Source: CAWHMS01 sp963830495
GTDB taxonomy: Bacteria > Actinomycetota > Actinomycetes > Propionibacteriales > Nocardioidaceae
NCBI GenBank assembly: GCA_963830495.1
Contig: CAWHMS010000003.1
Location: 496,001-560,000, forward strand
DNA length: 64,000 bases
Reading direction: 5' to 3'
Part shown: in pieces, positions 43,235 to 52,198 of the stretch
Layout: each line of letters starts with the position of its first letter
How positions within the stretch are numbered: position 1 is the first letter of the stretch
Notes under the pieces: generated by a model
What the model saw: the letters and a program-made list of their open reading frames with translations, nothing else
The model's database searches: none
What the model was told of the DNA's origin: nothing
Made by a program: the position numbers and the translations under genes

Positions 43235-44146
43235 TCAGCGGTTCAACCAGGCCACGACATCGGCTGGCGCGAGGGCCGCCAATCGCTCGTCATACCTCGC
43301 TTGCTCCTCCGTGCTCAACAACTCCCGCCCAGCACCCGAGCTGCCGCGCCGGAAGAACGCTTCGGCGTCCTTGAGAACACCGAGACGATCCGGGACGAGC
43401 GCCGAGGCACGAGCGCGCATGCTGGCAAGGCCGGCCGCCTCCACCAGCGCAGCCCATCTCGGGCAGGGCTCAGATTCGAGCCACGATGGAATGAGGCCCA
43501 GGTCGGCCGCCAGGGATCGCATCTGCCCATCGAGGTCGGCCAGCAGGTCCGAGTAGTGCACGAGTACGACGTTGCGTTGATGCTGCCGACGGGTCCAGGC
43601 ATCCGCGGCGTGGTGGACGACTCCGGGCAGCGAGTCCATGCTCTGTCGCGGGCCTACGTCACGGTCGACCCAGGCCAGCAGCCATTCCCGCAACGGCGGC
43701 CTGGGTGCCTGCTGCTCGGTCGACGTGGGGGCGCCGGTCAGTTGGCTGAGCCGGCCTCGGTCGATGTTGTTGCCCTGGTGGTAGAGCGACACCGCCATGT
43801 CCAGCGGCTGGCGACACACCACGACGTAGGTCGCGCGCTCATCGATCGGTAGTCCGTCCAGCGGCGTATGGGTCTTGACGAACCTGCGGTGCGACTGCCG
43901 CTCGAGCCGCTCGACCACGTCGTCGATGGGTTCGATCGTGTGGTCGATCCACGGCGACAGGTCCGACAACGGCGCCGGCAGCTCCGGTCGCTGGAAGACC
44001 AGCAGGGCGCAGATCATCTGGATCCAGGTCGTGCCGCTCTTGGATCTGGTGCTGATGACGATGTCGCCGTTGCGGAACCGGTACGACGACCACCGCAAGC
44101 TGTCCTCGTCGCTGGACGTGTAACGCACCCACGGTGCCTGCGTCAT
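43235..44146 (-). CDS. sulfotransferase family protein
   Basis: A 303-residue PAPS-dependent sulfotransferase of the cytosolic type. TRSKSGTTWIQMICALL (about residues 34-50) is the 5'-phosphosulfate loop, and YVVVCRQPLDMAVSLYHQGN is the 3'-phosphate-binding region. HRRFVKTHTPLDGLP supplies the likely catalytic His and substrate contacts. It is intact in these motifs. The acceptor is unknown. The region upstream of the ATG (44146) is a mosaic of repeats. It is the second sulfotransferase-like gene of the window, unrelated in length and sequence detail to the one at 30058. Confidence 0.88.
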   Translation of the reverse strand: MTQAPWVRYTSSDEDSLRWSSYRFRNGDIVISTRSKSGTTWIQMICALLVFQRPELPAPLSDLSPWIDHTIEPIDDVVERLERQSHRRFVKTHTPLDGLPIDERATYVVVCRQPLDMAVSLYHQGNNIDRGRLSQLTGAPTSTEQQAPRPPLREWLLAWVDRDVGPRQSMDSLPGVVHHAADAWTRRQHQRNVVLVHYSDLLADLDGQMRSLAADLGLIPSWLESEPCPRWAALVEAAGLASMRARASALVPDRLGVLKDAEAFFRRGSSGAGRELLSTEEQARYDERLAALAPADVVAWLNR

Positions 44147-44187
44147 CGGCCCCGCTCCACACTCCCTATGCCGCCACACCGCCACAG

Positions 44188-44257
44188 TGCGGCCGCGTAT
44201 TCAGGGTGTGATGCCCCGGTCATGCGGCCGCGCGTTCGCGGGGTGAGGGCACCTTCA
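44188..44257. repeat. 35-bp direct repeat, two units
   Basis: Two 35-bp units start at 44188 and 44223, both beginning TGCGGCCGCG and sharing TTC, GGGTG and a TCA end. They form the left part of a repeat mosaic between the sulfotransferase and RDD genes. Confidence 0.55.
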
Positions 44258-44286
44258 CGGTTCGACTGCTCCTCCACGGTTCGACC
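44256..44286. repeat. 19-bp tandem repeat (left arm of inverted pair)
   Basis: CACGGTTCGAC occurs at 44256-44266 and 44275-44285 (period 19). Read on the minus strand the units resemble the right-hand array at 44324-44360. Confidence 0.5.
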
Positions 44287-44323
44287 GGCTGGGCGAATCG
44301 GATAGACCGGACGCCGCCAGGCT

Positions 44324-44360
44324 ACTCAGGCCGTGAAGAGCCACTCGGGCCGTGGAGGTC
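44324..44360. repeat. 19-bp tandem repeat (right arm of inverted pair)
   Basis: ACTCAGGCCGTGAAGAGCC at 44324 and ACTCGGGCCGTGGAGG at 44343, period 19 bp. About two thirds of the bases match the inverted left array, with most differences being A/G changes that still allow G-U pairing in RNA. Confidence 0.5.
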
Positions 44361-44378
44361 AGAAGCACCGCAGGCACG

Positions 44379-45278
44379 TCAGCGCATCACGACGACCGTC
44401 TTCATGATCTTGTCGGCGAAGGTCTGCACCTTCGAGTCGAAGGCGGCGAGGATGTAGCCGATGTAGCAGATTCCGTCGAGGATGTGCGCAACGTCGCGCA
44501 GGAACGCTCGGCCGGCTCCGATGGGCTGGCCCGTGGCCTCTTCGAGCAACCACGTCTTCATCCATGTCTTGCCCAACGACTGCCCGGTGCGGCCGGCCCG
44601 GAAGGAGCGGTTCCAGAGCCAGATCGCAAAGGAGCCCAGCGCCCCCAGCAGGTAGAAGAGCACACCGATACCCGAAGCGTCACCGTTGTCGTCGGCCGTC
44701 GCCGCGAAGATGATCGCGCCGATGATCGTGGGGGGAAGCGTGATGAGGCCGTCGAGGATGTAGGACACGACGCGGGTGATCCACGGCGCGTACCGGCTGG
44801 TCGTCTGCTGGCCGTACTGGCCGTACGCCTGTTGACCGTACTGGCCGGGCTGTTGCTGGCCGTACGGATCGGGCTGGCCGCCGTACTGACCGGGCTGACC
44901 CGGCTGCTGACCATACTGACCCGGCTGCTGACCGTACTGGCCCGGCTGACCCGGCTGCTGACCGTACTGGCCCGGCTGCTGACCGTACTGACCCGGCTGC
45001 TGACCGTACTGACCGGCCTGACCCGGCTGCTGACCGTACTGACCCGGCTGGCCCGGCTGGCCCGGCTGGCCCGGCTGCTGACCGTACTGACCGGGCTGCT
45101 GGCCGTACTGACCGGGCTGACCCGGCTGCTGACCGTACTGACCGGGCTGACCCGGCTGCTGCTGACCATAGGGATCCGGCTGTCCGTACTGACCGGGCTG
45201 CTGACCGGCCTGTCGCGTCTCGTCGCCATCCTCGGGCTTGCCGCCCTGGCCCCATGGGTCGTGGGGAGGTGTGCTCAT
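44379..45278 (-). CDS. RDD family membrane protein with GQYGQQP repeat tail
   Basis: A 299-residue protein. Residues 24-163 are a near-perfect low-complexity repeat of GQYGQQPGQP units, cytoplasmic by charge and position. After RYAPWITRVVSYILDGLITL the RDD domain has about three hydrophobic segments and the motif FRAGRTGQSLGKTWMKTW. RDD proteins are membrane proteins of varied or unknown function; similar Pro/Gln/Gly-rich N-terminal tails occur in actinobacteria. ATG 45278 is preceded by AGGAGG. The repeats are in frame and uninterrupted, so the length may vary between strains. Confidence 0.88.
   Translation of the reverse strand: MSTPPHDPWGQGGKPEDGDETRQAGQQPGQYGQPDPYGQQQPGQPGQYGQQPGQPGQYGQQPGQYGQQPGQPGQPGQPGQYGQQPGQAGQYGQQPGQYGQQPGQYGQQPGQPGQYGQQPGQYGQQPGQPGQYGGQPDPYGQQQPGQYGQQAYGQYGQQTTSRYAPWITRVVSYILDGLITLPPTIIGAIIFAATADDNGDASGIGVLFYLLGALGSFAIWLWNRSFRAGRTGQSLGKTWMKTWLLEEATGQPIGAGRAFLRDVAHILDGICYIGYILAAFDSKVQTFADKIMKTVVVMR
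44792..45209. repeat. coding tandem repeat (GQYGQQP units) in the RDD gene
   Basis: About 418 bp of short tandem units encode Gly-Gln-Tyr-Gly-Gln-Gln-Pro and variants. The units are not identical (CCG/GGC wobble changes), so it is not a recent simple expansion. Slippage could change its length. Confidence 0.8.
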
Positions 45279-45463
45279 GACGTGTCGCCTCCTGTCGGCC
45301 ACCTGGGCCTTGCTGTGTCGCAGTCACCCTAGCCGCGGCGCCGACGCAACGGGGGCCGAACGACGGTGCCGGGGGCGTGTCGGCCGCACCCGACGGCCAC
45401 CCCGCCGCGAGTCACCAGGGCCTAGACTCACTCGTCGTACCCACGCCGATCCGAGGAGCCAGC

Positions 45464-47221
45464 GTGCCTGAGCTGACGAAGGTCTTGATCGCCAACCGGG
45501 GAGAGATCGCGGTACGGATCATCCGTGCCTGCAAGGATGACGGCATCGGCAGTGTGGCGGTATACGCCGACCCCGATCGCGACGCGCTCTTCGTCCGGCT
45601 GGCCGACGAGGCGCACTCGCTTGGCGGCGCAACCCCGGCCGACACTTACCTCTCGATCGACAAGATCCTCGACGTCGCCAAGCGGTGCGGCGCGGACTCG
45701 GTGCACCCCGGCTACGGCTTCCTGGCCGAGAACGCCGGCTTTGCCCAAGCCGTGCTGGACGCCGGCCTGATCTGGATCGGCCCACCGACCGCGGCGATCG
45801 AGTCACTCGGCGACAAGGTCAAGGCGCGCCACATTGCCCAGAAGGTGGGCGCCCCACTGGTCGCGGGCACCCAGGACCCCGTCGACGGAGCAGACGAGGT
45901 CGTGGCCTTCGCGCGCGAGCACGGCCTGCCGATCGCCATCAAGGCGGCCTTCGGTGGCGGCGGTCGGGGTCTCAAGGTCGCCCGCACCGAGGACGAGGTC
46001 GCCGAGCTCTACGAGTCGGCGGTCCGCGAGGCAGTCACTGCCTTCGGCCGCGGCGAGTGCTTCGTAGAGCGTTACCTCGACAAGCCGCGCCACGTCGAGA
46101 CCCAGTGCCTGGCCGACCAGCACGGCAAGGTCGTCGTCGTGTCCACCCGCGACTGCTCCTTGCAGCGCCGCCACCAGAAGCTGGTCGAGGAGGCGCCGGC
46201 ACCGTTCCTCGACGATGCTCAGCTGACCACGCTGTACCGGTCGTCCAAGGCGATCCTGGCGGAGGCGGGCTACGTCGGTGCCGGCACGTGCGAGTTCCTC
46301 GTCGGCCAGGACGGCACCATCTCCTTCCTCGAGGTCAACACCCGGCTCCAGGTCGAGCATCCCGTCACCGAAGAGGTCACCGGCATCGACCTGGTGCGTG
46401 AGATGTTCCGCATCGCAGCGGGTGAGGCCCTCGGGTACGACGATCCGGTGGTCGAGGGCCACAGCATCGAGTTCCGCATCAACGCCGAGGACGCCGGCAG
46501 CAACTTCATGCCGGCGCCAGGCACCCTGACCCGCTGGCACGCCCCGTCCGGCCCCGGCGTGCGCCTCGACGGCGGTTACGACCAGGGTGAGACGGTGCCC
46601 GGATCGTTCGACTCCTTGGTGGCCAAGCTGATCGTCACCGGACGCAACCGCGAGCAGGCGCTCGCCCGGTCCCGTCGGGCGCTCGACGAGTTCGTCGTCG
46701 AGGGCATGCCCACTGTCATCCCGTTCCACCGTGCGGTCGTCGACGACCCGGCCTTCGTGGGCGACGGGAAGCGCTTCTCCGTCTACACGTCGTGGATCGA
46801 GTCCGAGTTCGACAACACGATCGCGCCGTACGCCGCCGGCGCCGAGGTCGATGAGCCCGGGGAGCGACAGACCGTCACCGTCGAAGTAGGCGGTCGCCGG
46901 CTCGAGGTCTCCCTGCCCGCCGGGCTCGCCGTCGGGGGCGCCGCTGCCGCGGGCGCTCGACCGAAGAAGCGCGCGGCGGCCAAGAAGGCGGGCGGAGCTG
47001 CAAGCGGAGACGCCGTCGCCGCACCCATGCAGGGCACGATCGTCAAGGTCGCGGTGGAGGAGGGTCAGACCGTCGCCCAGGGCGATCTCATCGTCGTCGT
47101 CGAGGCGATGAAGATGGAACAGCCGCTCAATGCCCACAAGGCCGGCACGGTCACCGCATTGGCTGCCGAAGTCGGCGCGTCGGTGAGCAGCGGCACCGTC
47201 CTCTGCGAGCTCAAGGACTGA
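45464..47221 (+). CDS. acyl-CoA carboxylase alpha subunit (biotin carboxylase + BCCP)
   Basis: A 585-residue AccA3-like protein that carboxylates its own biotin with ATP. Residues 1-450 are the biotin carboxylase: KVLIANRGEIAVRIIRACK, AAFGGGGRGLKVART for ATP, FLEVNTRLQVEHPVTEEVTG and metal-binding Glu residues. A Lys/Ala-rich linker (about residues 505-520) precedes the biotin-carrier domain with the biotin lysine in EAMKMEQP (about residue 550). GTG 45464 has GAGGAG upstream and TAGACT at 45423-45428. It partners the beta and epsilon subunits at 36249-38068 and is biotinylated by BirA. Confidence 0.94.
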   Translation: MPELTKVLIANRGEIAVRIIRACKDDGIGSVAVYADPDRDALFVRLADEAHSLGGATPADTYLSIDKILDVAKRCGADSVHPGYGFLAENAGFAQAVLDAGLIWIGPPTAAIESLGDKVKARHIAQKVGAPLVAGTQDPVDGADEVVAFAREHGLPIAIKAAFGGGGRGLKVARTEDEVAELYESAVREAVTAFGRGECFVERYLDKPRHVETQCLADQHGKVVVVSTRDCSLQRRHQKLVEEAPAPFLDDAQLTTLYRSSKAILAEAGYVGAGTCEFLVGQDGTISFLEVNTRLQVEHPVTEEVTGIDLVREMFRIAAGEALGYDDPVVEGHSIEFRINAEDAGSNFMPAPGTLTRWHAPSGPGVRLDGGYDQGETVPGSFDSLVAKLIVTGRNREQALARSRRALDEFVVEGMPTVIPFHRAVVDDPAFVGDGKRFSVYTSWIESEFDNTIAPYAAGAEVDEPGERQTVTVEVGGRRLEVSLPAGLAVGGAAAAGARPKKRAAAKKAGGAASGDAVAAPMQGTIVKVAVEEGQTVAQGDLIVVVEAMKMEQPLNAHKAGTVTALAAEVGASVSSGTVLCELKD

Positions 47222-47228
47222 TCACGCA

Positions 47229-48701
47229 TCAGGCCGGCGACTCGGTCCGGTCGCCGCCCCAAGTGGTGTGAAACGTCCCGTCCTTGTCGACACGTCGGTA
47301 GGTGTGCGCGCCGAAGTTGTCCCGCAGTCCCTGGATGAGCGCCGCCGGCAACCGCTCCCGGCACAGCCCGTCGAAGTAGGCGAGCGACGACGAGAACGCG
47401 GGTGTCGGCACCCCTGACGTCGCTGCGGTCGCCACCACGCGACGCCACGCGGCCGTTCCACTCGACACCGCCTCGGCGAAGTACGGCGCGACCAGGAGCG
47501 AAGGCAGGTCGGGGCGGTCGTCGTACGCCTCCCGGATCCGGTCGAGGAAGCGCGCCCGGATGATGCAGCCGCCGCGCCAGATGGTCGCCATCGCGCCGAG
47601 GTCGACGTCCCAGCCGTTCTCGTCGCTCCCGGCGCGCATCTGGTCGAAGCCCTGCGCATACGCGACGACCTTGGACGCATAGAGTGCGGCACGCACGTCG
47701 TCGACGAAGGCCTGCCGATCACTCGGAGGCTGTGTACTCGGCCCACCGTCGAAGGCCTCTCGCGCCGCTGCCCGCTGATCGAGATGGCCGGAGAGGCTGC
47801 GCGCGAAAGTCGCCTCGGCGATGCCGGTCACCGGCACTCCGAGATCGAGGGCGCTCTGCACCGTCCAGCGGCCGGTGCCCTTCTGCTCGGCCGCATCGGC
47901 GACCACGTCGACGAACGGCCGGCCGCTGGCGGCGTCGTCGTGGGCGAGCACGTCGGCGGTGATCTCGATGAGGAACGACTCCAGGTCTCCCTCGTTCCAG
48001 CTTCGGAAGATCGCTGCGATCTCTGCCGGCGTGATGTCGAGCACCGAACGCAGCAGGTCGAACGACTCGGCAATCAGCTGCATGTCGGCGTACTCGATGC
48101 CGTTGTGCACCATCTTGACGAAGTGGCCGGCGGCCCCCGGACCCACGTGCGCGCAGCAGGGTACGTCGTCGACCTCGGCGGCGATCGACTCCAGCACCGG
48201 ACGCAGCCTGGCATACGCGTCCGCTGATCCGCCCACCATGATCGAGGGCCCGTGCAGGGCGCCCTCCTCCCCGCCCGAGACGCCCATCCCGACGAAGTGC
48301 AGTCCCCTGGCTGCCAGGGCCTGCTCGCGACGCTGGGTATCGGCGTAGTGTGCGTTGCCGCCGTCCACGACGACGTCGCCCTCGTCCAGCAACGGCACCA
48401 GCTCGTCGATCACCGCGTCAGTAGCGGCTCCGGCCTTGACCATGACGATCACCGCGCGCGGCCTCTCGATGGCCGCCACGAAGTCCTCGGGCGTCTCCGC
48501 GCCGACGAACGTCCCCTCGGCGCCGAACTCGGCGAGCAGGCTGGTCATCCTGGCGGTCGTGCGGTTGTGCACGGCGATCGGATGACCGTTCCGGGCGATG
48601 TTGCGGGCCAGATTGCGACCCATCACCGCGAGGCCGGTCAGGCCGATCGTCGCGGTCCCTGTCGTCGCGCCGGTCGAGTGGTCGGCTGCCGTGTCGTTCA
48701 T
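47229..48701 (-). CDS. gnd: 6-phosphogluconate dehydrogenase (NADP-dependent, decarboxylating)
   Basis: A 490-residue pentose-phosphate enzyme making ribulose 5-phosphate. It shows GLTGLAVMGRNLARNIARNG for NADP, VVDGGNAHYADTQRRE, GMGVSGGEEGALHGPSIMVG and the catalytic HFVKMVHNGIEYADMQLIAE. The C-terminus has FSSSLAYFDGLCRERLPAAL and NFGAHTYRRVDKDGTFHTTW. The length fits the long Gnd type. ATG 48701 is preceded by TAGGCT seven bases upstream, so the mRNA is probably leaderless. It converges with the alpha subunit (8-bp gap) and diverges from pyruvate carboxylase. Confidence 0.95.
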   Translation of the reverse strand: MNDTAADHSTGATTGTATIGLTGLAVMGRNLARNIARNGHPIAVHNRTTARMTSLLAEFGAEGTFVGAETPEDFVAAIERPRAVIVMVKAGAATDAVIDELVPLLDEGDVVVDGGNAHYADTQRREQALAARGLHFVGMGVSGGEEGALHGPSIMVGGSADAYARLRPVLESIAAEVDDVPCCAHVGPGAAGHFVKMVHNGIEYADMQLIAESFDLLRSVLDITPAEIAAIFRSWNEGDLESFLIEITADVLAHDDAASGRPFVDVVADAAEQKGTGRWTVQSALDLGVPVTGIAEATFARSLSGHLDQRAAAREAFDGGPSTQPPSDRQAFVDDVRAALYASKVVAYAQGFDQMRAGSDENGWDVDLGAMATIWRGGCIIRARFLDRIREAYDDRPDLPSLLVAPYFAEAVSSGTAAWRRVVATAATSGVPTPAFSSSLAYFDGLCRERLPAALIQGLRDNFGAHTYRRVDKDGTFHTTWGGDRTESPA

Positions 48702-48708
48702 GGACCTC

Positions 48709-48714
48709 AGCCTA
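48709..48714 (-). promoter_or_regulatory. -10 element of gnd (leaderless)
   Basis: TAGGCT on the minus strand, seven bases before the ATG at 48701. Confidence 0.45.
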
Positions 48715-48779
48715 GGTACCGCGCCGACCGAGCGCCCACCAACGCTCGAGACCCTGGCGGTTACCGAGCGCACGACCAC

Positions 48780-48785
48780 TAACCT
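48780..48785 (+). promoter_or_regulatory. -10 element of pyc (leaderless)
   Basis: TAACCT ends six bases before the ATG at 48792. The start codons of gnd and pyc are 90 bp apart and each has its own hexamer. Confidence 0.45.
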
Positions 48786-48791
48786 CGAGCC

Positions 48792-51700
48792 ATGTTCTCG
48801 AAGGTGCTCGTGGCGAACCGTGGCGAGATCGCGGTGCGGGCGTTCCGGGCGGCGTACGAGCTGGGTGCCAAGACCGTGGCCGTCTTCCCACACGAGGACC
48901 GCGGCTCCGAGCACCGGCTCAAGGCCGACGAGGCGTACGAGATCGGGCACAGGGGCCACCCCGTTCGCGCCTACCTCGACCCCGAGGGCATCGTCGCCGC
49001 TGCTCGCCGCGCACATGCCCAGGCCGTCTACCCCGGCTATGGCTTCCTGTCGGAGAATCCGGCCCTGGCTGAGGCGTGCGTCGCGGCCGGCATCGCCTTC
49101 GTCGGCCCGTCGGCCGACATCCTGCGGCTGACCGGCAACAAGGCGAGTGCCGTGGCCGCTGCCGAAGCGGCGGGGGTGCCGGTGCTTCGCAACGTGGCGC
49201 CGTCAGACAGCGCCGACGACGTGGTTGCTGCAGCACAGCAGCTGACCTTCCCGGTGTTCGTCAAGGCGGTCGCCGGCGGCGGCGGCCGTGGCATGCGCCG
49301 CGTCGACCACGCGGACCAGCTCGGTGACGCTGTAGCCGCTGCCATGCGCGAAGCAGAGGGCGCGTTCGGCAACCCGACCGTCTTCGTCGAGGAGGCGGTC
49401 GTGGATCCCCGGCACATCGAAGTGCAGATCCTGGCCGACGGCGCCGGCAGCGTGATCCACCTCTTCGAGCGGGACTGCTCGCTGCAGCGGCGGCACCAGA
49501 AGGTCGTCGAGATCGCCCCCGCTCCGCTGCTGGACAAGGACCTCCGAGACCGGATCTGCGCCGACGCCGTCGCCTTCGCCACGTCGATCGGCTACGTCAA
49601 CGCCGGCACGGTCGAGTTCCTCGTGGACTCGGCCGGCAGGCACGCGTTCATCGAGATGAACCCGCGCATCCAGGTTGAGCACACCGTGACGGAGGAGATC
49701 ACCGACGTCGACCTGGTCCAGTCGCAGCTGCGCATCGCCAGCGGCGAGACGCTGGCCGACCTCGGACTCCGCCAGGAGGCGATCCACGTGCGCGGTTCCG
49801 CCCTCCAGTGCCGCATCACCACCGAGGATCCCGCAAACGGGTTCCGGCCCGACACCGGCCGGATCACCGCGTACCGGTCTCCGGGAGGCGCTGGGATCCG
49901 GTTGGACGGCGGTACGACGTACACCGGTGCGGAGGTCTCGGCCCACTTCGACTCGATGCTGACCAAGCTCACCTGCCGTGGTCGCACCTTCGAGATCGCA
50001 GTCGACCGCGCACGCAGGGCGGTGGCCGAGTTCCGCATCCGTGGCGTCTCGACCAACATCCCCTTCCTGCAAGCGGTCCTGGACGACCCGGACTTCAGGG
50101 CAGGCCACATCACCACCTCCTTCATCGACGAGCACCCGCAGCTGCTGACGGCTCGCTCGTCGGCGGACCGGGGCACGCGACTTCTCCACTACCTCGCCGA
50201 CGTCACCGTCAACAAGCCACACGGTGAGGCGCCGACCGAGGTCGACCCGGCGAGCAAGCTGCCCGTGATCGACCTCGACGCGCCCCCACCCGCAGGCTCG
50301 CGGCAACGCCTGATCGACCTGGGACCACAAGGGTTCGCGGCCGCACTGCGCACGCAGACGGCAGTCGCCGTCACCGACACGACCATGCGCGACGCGCACC
50401 AGTCGCTGCTCGCGACCCGGGTGCGCACCCGTGACCTGGTGGCGGTCGCCGGGCATGTCGCCCGCATGACGCCTGAGCTGCTGTCCCTGGAGGCCTGGGG
50501 TGGGGCGACGTACGACGTCTCGCTGCGCTTCCTGGCCGAGGACCCATGGGAGCGGCTGGCGGCCCTGCGGGAGGCGGCGCCCAACATCTGCCTGCAGATG
50601 CTGCTGCGGGGACGTAACACCGTGGGCTACACGCCATACCCGGCGACGGTGACGGACGCCTTCGTCGCGGAGGCGTCGGCGACCGGTGTCGACATCTTCC
50701 GCATCTTCGACGCGCTGAACGACGTAGAGCAGATGCGAGCTGCCATCGACGCCGTGCTCGCCACCCCGCATGGGGTTGCCGAGGTCGCGCTGTGCTACAC
50801 CGGCGATCTCGCCAGCCCCGGTGAGACGCTCTACACGCTGGACTACTACCTGAGTCTCGCAGAGCGCATCGCCGAGACCGGCGCGCACGTGCTCGCGATC
50901 AAGGACATGGCCGGGCTGCTCCGCGCACCCGCGGCCCGCACGCTGGTGACGGCGCTGCGCGACAGGTTCGACCTCCCCGTGCATCTGCACACCCACGACA
51001 CGCCCGGTGGCCAGCTGGCCACCCTCCTGACAGCGATCGACGCCGGAGTCGACGCCGTCGACGCGGCGAGCGCGGCGCTGGCCGGCACGACGAGCCAACC
51101 GGCGCTGTCCGCCCTGGTGGCCGGCACCGATCAGACCGCCCGGGCTTCCGGGCTCTCCTTGGCAGCGGTCTGCGACCTCGAGCCGTACTGGGAGGCGACC
51201 CGCCGGCTCTACGCCCCCTTCGAGTCCGGTCTGCCCGCCCCGACCGGACGGGTCTACTCGCACGAGATCCCCGGCGGGCAGCTGTCCAACCTGCGCCAGC
51301 AAGCCATCGCGCTCGGGCTCGGCGACAGGTTCGAGCAGATCGAGGACGTGTACGCCGCCGCCAACGACATCCTGGGCAACATCGTGAAGGTGACCCCGTC
51401 GAGCAAGGTGGTCGGCGACCTGGCGCTCCACCTCGTCGCGGTGGGCGCGGACCCGAAGGAGTTTGCGGACGACCCTGGCTCCTTCGACGTGCCCGAGTCG
51501 GTCATCGGCTTCCTGTCCGGCGACCTCGGTGACCCACCAGGGGGCTGGCCGGAGCCGTTCCGCACGAAGGCCCTGGCCGGCCGCACCAGACGACCCAGGG
51601 AAGAGACGCTCTCGCCCGACGACGCCGAGACGCTGACCAGCCAGGCCACTCGACCAGACCTGCGGACGACACTCAACCGGCTGCTCTTCCCCGGCCCCAC

Positions 51701-52190
51701 GCAAGAGTTCCTCGAGTCACGGCAGCGCTACAGCGACCTCGGGGTGCTGCCCACGCCCGCCTTCCTGTACGGGCTCACCTTCGACCGCGAGTACGACGTG
51801 TTCCTCGGCGAGGGGGTGCGGCTGATCCTCGGCGTGGAGTCCATCAGCCGGCCCGACGAACGTGGCTTGCGCACCGTCATGTGCACCATCAACGGGCAGC
51901 TCCGGCCGGTTTCGGTGCGCGACCGGTCGGTCTCCTCGGATGCGCCCGCGCAAGAGAAGGCGGACGTCGCGAAGCCGGGCCAGATCGGCGCCCCCTTCGA
52001 CGGCGTCGTCACCCCGGTGGCATCGGTCGGCGACGAGGTCGCGGCGGGAGACGTGGTGGCGACCATCGAGGCGATGAAGATGGAGGCATCGATCACCGTC
52101 CCGATGGCCGGCACGGTCAGCCGGGCAGCGCTCGACGGTCCGCGCACGCTGGAGGGCGGCGACCTCATCCTTGTGATCGACCCGAGCTGA
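48792..52190 (+). CDS. pyc: pyruvate carboxylase
   Basis: A 1132-residue single-chain enzyme that carboxylates pyruvate to oxaloacetate for anaplerosis. Domain order: biotin carboxylase (1-450; VLVANRGEIAVRAFRAAYE, AVAGGGGRGMRRV, FIEMNPRIQVEHTVTEEITD), carboxyltransferase (about 525-800; DTTMRDAHQSLLATRVRT, AIKDMAGLLRAPAARTLV, HLHTHDTPGGQ), tetramerisation region, and C-terminal biotin domain with Lys in EAMKMEAS (about residue 1097). The full length indicates an intact gene. TAACCT six bases before ATG 48792 suggests a leaderless mRNA. BirA encoded upstream should biotinylate it. Confidence 0.97.
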   Translation: MFSKVLVANRGEIAVRAFRAAYELGAKTVAVFPHEDRGSEHRLKADEAYEIGHRGHPVRAYLDPEGIVAAARRAHAQAVYPGYGFLSENPALAEACVAAGIAFVGPSADILRLTGNKASAVAAAEAAGVPVLRNVAPSDSADDVVAAAQQLTFPVFVKAVAGGGGRGMRRVDHADQLGDAVAAAMREAEGAFGNPTVFVEEAVVDPRHIEVQILADGAGSVIHLFERDCSLQRRHQKVVEIAPAPLLDKDLRDRICADAVAFATSIGYVNAGTVEFLVDSAGRHAFIEMNPRIQVEHTVTEEITDVDLVQSQLRIASGETLADLGLRQEAIHVRGSALQCRITTEDPANGFRPDTGRITAYRSPGGAGIRLDGGTTYTGAEVSAHFDSMLTKLTCRGRTFEIAVDRARRAVAEFRIRGVSTNIPFLQAVLDDPDFRAGHITTSFIDEHPQLLTARSSADRGTRLLHYLADVTVNKPHGEAPTEVDPASKLPVIDLDAPPPAGSRQRLIDLGPQGFAAALRTQTAVAVTDTTMRDAHQSLLATRVRTRDLVAVAGHVARMTPELLSLEAWGGATYDVSLRFLAEDPWERLAALREAAPNICLQMLLRGRNTVGYTPYPATVTDAFVAEASATGVDIFRIFDALNDVEQMRAAIDAVLATPHGVAEVALCYTGDLASPGETLYTLDYYLSLAERIAETGAHVLAIKDMAGLLRAPAARTLVTALRDRFDLPVHLHTHDTPGGQLATLLTAIDAGVDAVDAASAALAGTTSQPALSALVAGTDQTARASGLSLAAVCDLEPYWEATRRLYAPFESGLPAPTGRVYSHEIPGGQLSNLRQQAIALGLGDRFEQIEDVYAAANDILGNIVKVTPSSKVVGDLALHLVAVGADPKEFADDPGSFDVPESVIGFLSGDLGDPPGGWPEPFRTKALAGRTRRPREETLSPDDAETLTSQATRPDLRTTLNRLLFPGPTQEFLESRQRYSDLGVLPTPAFLYGLTFDREYDVFLGEGVRLILGVESISRPDERGLRTVMCTINGQLRPVSVRDRSVSSDAPAQEKADVAKPGQIGAPFDGVVTPVASVGDEVAAGDVVATIEAMKMEASITVPMAGTVSRAALDGPRTLEGGDLILVIDPS

Positions 52191-52198
52191 TCGGCTGC

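Noticed and set aside
44792..45209. Possible CRISPR-like array
   Set aside because: Regular short units without unique spacers that encode an in-frame GQYGQQP repeat; it is a coding repeat.
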